A stretch of 64,000 nt of DNA, from assembly GCF_011392115.1 (NCBI RefSeq), contig NZ_JAAJBT010000007.1, positions 62,001 through 126,000 of the forward strand, in the 5' to 3' direction. Shown in pieces: positions 63,778 to 64,000 of the stretch. The position numbers and the translations under genes were made by a program. The notes beneath the pieces are model-generated. The model was not told where the DNA came from, searched no databases, and saw only the letters and a list, made by a program, of their open reading frames with translations. The DNA is from Flavobacterium difficile (GTDB lineage Bacteria > Bacteroidota > Bacteroidia > Flavobacteriales > Flavobacteriaceae). Position 1 is the first letter of the stretch; every line of letters starts with the position of its first letter.

Positions 63778-64000
63778 ATGATTCACGATATATTACTAGC
63801 CATTCCTTGGGCATTTTTGTTAGCCATTTCAATTGGACCGGGTTTTTTTATGTTATTAGAAACCAGTATCACTAAAGGTTTTAAAGCGGCTTTTACATTC
63901 GATTTGGGAATTGTTTTTAGTGATTTTATTTTTATATTAATTGCTTATTTTGCTACCAATCAAATACTTGCTCAATTAAAAGATAATCCTGTTATTTATA
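63778..64000 (+). CDS. LysE-family transporter, N-terminal part (cut by window end)
   Basis: Starting at the ATG at 63778 the frame reads MIHDILLAIPWAFLLAISIG and continues for 74 codons to the window edge with no stop. Two to three hydrophobic helices and the segment IGPGFFMLLETSITKGFKAA (about 19-38) match the LysE/RhtB exporter family, which moves amino acids or related metabolites out of the cell. The C-terminal part is outside the window. Confidence 0.85.
   Translation, partial: MIHDILLAIPWAFLLAISIGPGFFMLLETSITKGFKAAFTFDLGIVFSDFIFILIAYFATNQILAQLKDNPVIY

Noticed and set aside
1..64000. tRNA, rRNA, prophage, IS or restriction/defence genes
   Set aside because: No cloverleaf, integrase, transposase, phage structural or nuclease/methylase defence signatures were recognised on either strand; the single rRNA methyltransferase-like gene is housekeeping.

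Overview
The window is AT-rich chromosomal DNA from a bacterium of the family Flavobacteriaceae, most probably Flavobacterium or a close relative. The evidence is a type IX secretion (T9SS) C-terminal sorting domain on a subtilase, the gliding-motility lipoprotein gene gldH, Bacteroidota-type promoters (TTG, 17-20 bases, TAnnTTTG), SPOR/HU-CCDC81 and GIN-domain proteins, and short intergenic repeats like those scattered through flavobacterial genomes. I saw no rRNA, tRNA, IS element, prophage or CRISPR array.

Layout. 1-4.8 kb: class I fumarase and a large secreted subtilase. 4.8-13.6 kb (minus strand): an RlmI-like rRNA methyltransferase, a four-helix-bundle (S23) gene set in short repeats, a two-subunit CoA transferase (scoAB), PBP1A, gldH, a RicT/PSP1 protein and a TrhO tRNA hydroxylase with an extra C-terminal domain. 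13.8-17.6 kb (plus): recA, then a lipoprotein / ECF sigma factor / envelope-spanning beta-barrel protein set that looks like a signalling unit. 17.7-24.9 kb: plsC, a structured intergenic element, a 16-copy 14-bp tandem repeat running into the trpS promoter, trpS, a repeat protein, dprA, a membrane HU/SPOR protein, a thioesterase and a PaaE-like ferredoxin reductase. 24.9-29.8 kb: GT9, DUF4254, upp, two small-family membrane proteins and purD.

29.9-49.7 kb is a surface-polysaccharide locus. It contains a PaaK/CapK-like adenylate-forming enzyme, glycosyltransferases of several families, an initiating sugar-phosphate transferase, UDP-xylose synthase, two Wzy/ligase-like membrane proteins, a Wzx flippase, a GT39 enzyme, a Wzz-like protein and the full dTDP-L-rhamnose pathway (rfbB, A, C, D). 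The layout fits a Wzx/Wzy-type pathway building a glycan with rhamnose and probably xylose or a xylose-derived sugar. A decayed second copy of the S23 gene lies between rfbA and rfbB. UDP-glucose dehydrogenase, Wza and a Wzc kinase are not in the window.

49.7-64 kb: a DUF6909-like protein with nucleosidase-like motifs, two paralogous secreted proteins with carboxypeptidase-like regulatory domains, a GH3-family enzyme, a LytM/M23 protein that has lost most active-site residues, tatA, tex, a DUF1294 protein, a TRIC-type channel, rpiB, a 760-bp AT-rich divergent intergenic region, rnr, a GIN-domain protein and the start of a LysE-family exporter. The items I find most worth following are the sigma / dual-membrane anti-sigma pair, the tandem repeat feeding the trpS promoter, the structured element next to it, the repeat-flanked S23 units, the TrhO extension, the degenerate M23 protein and the rpiB-rnr intergenic region.
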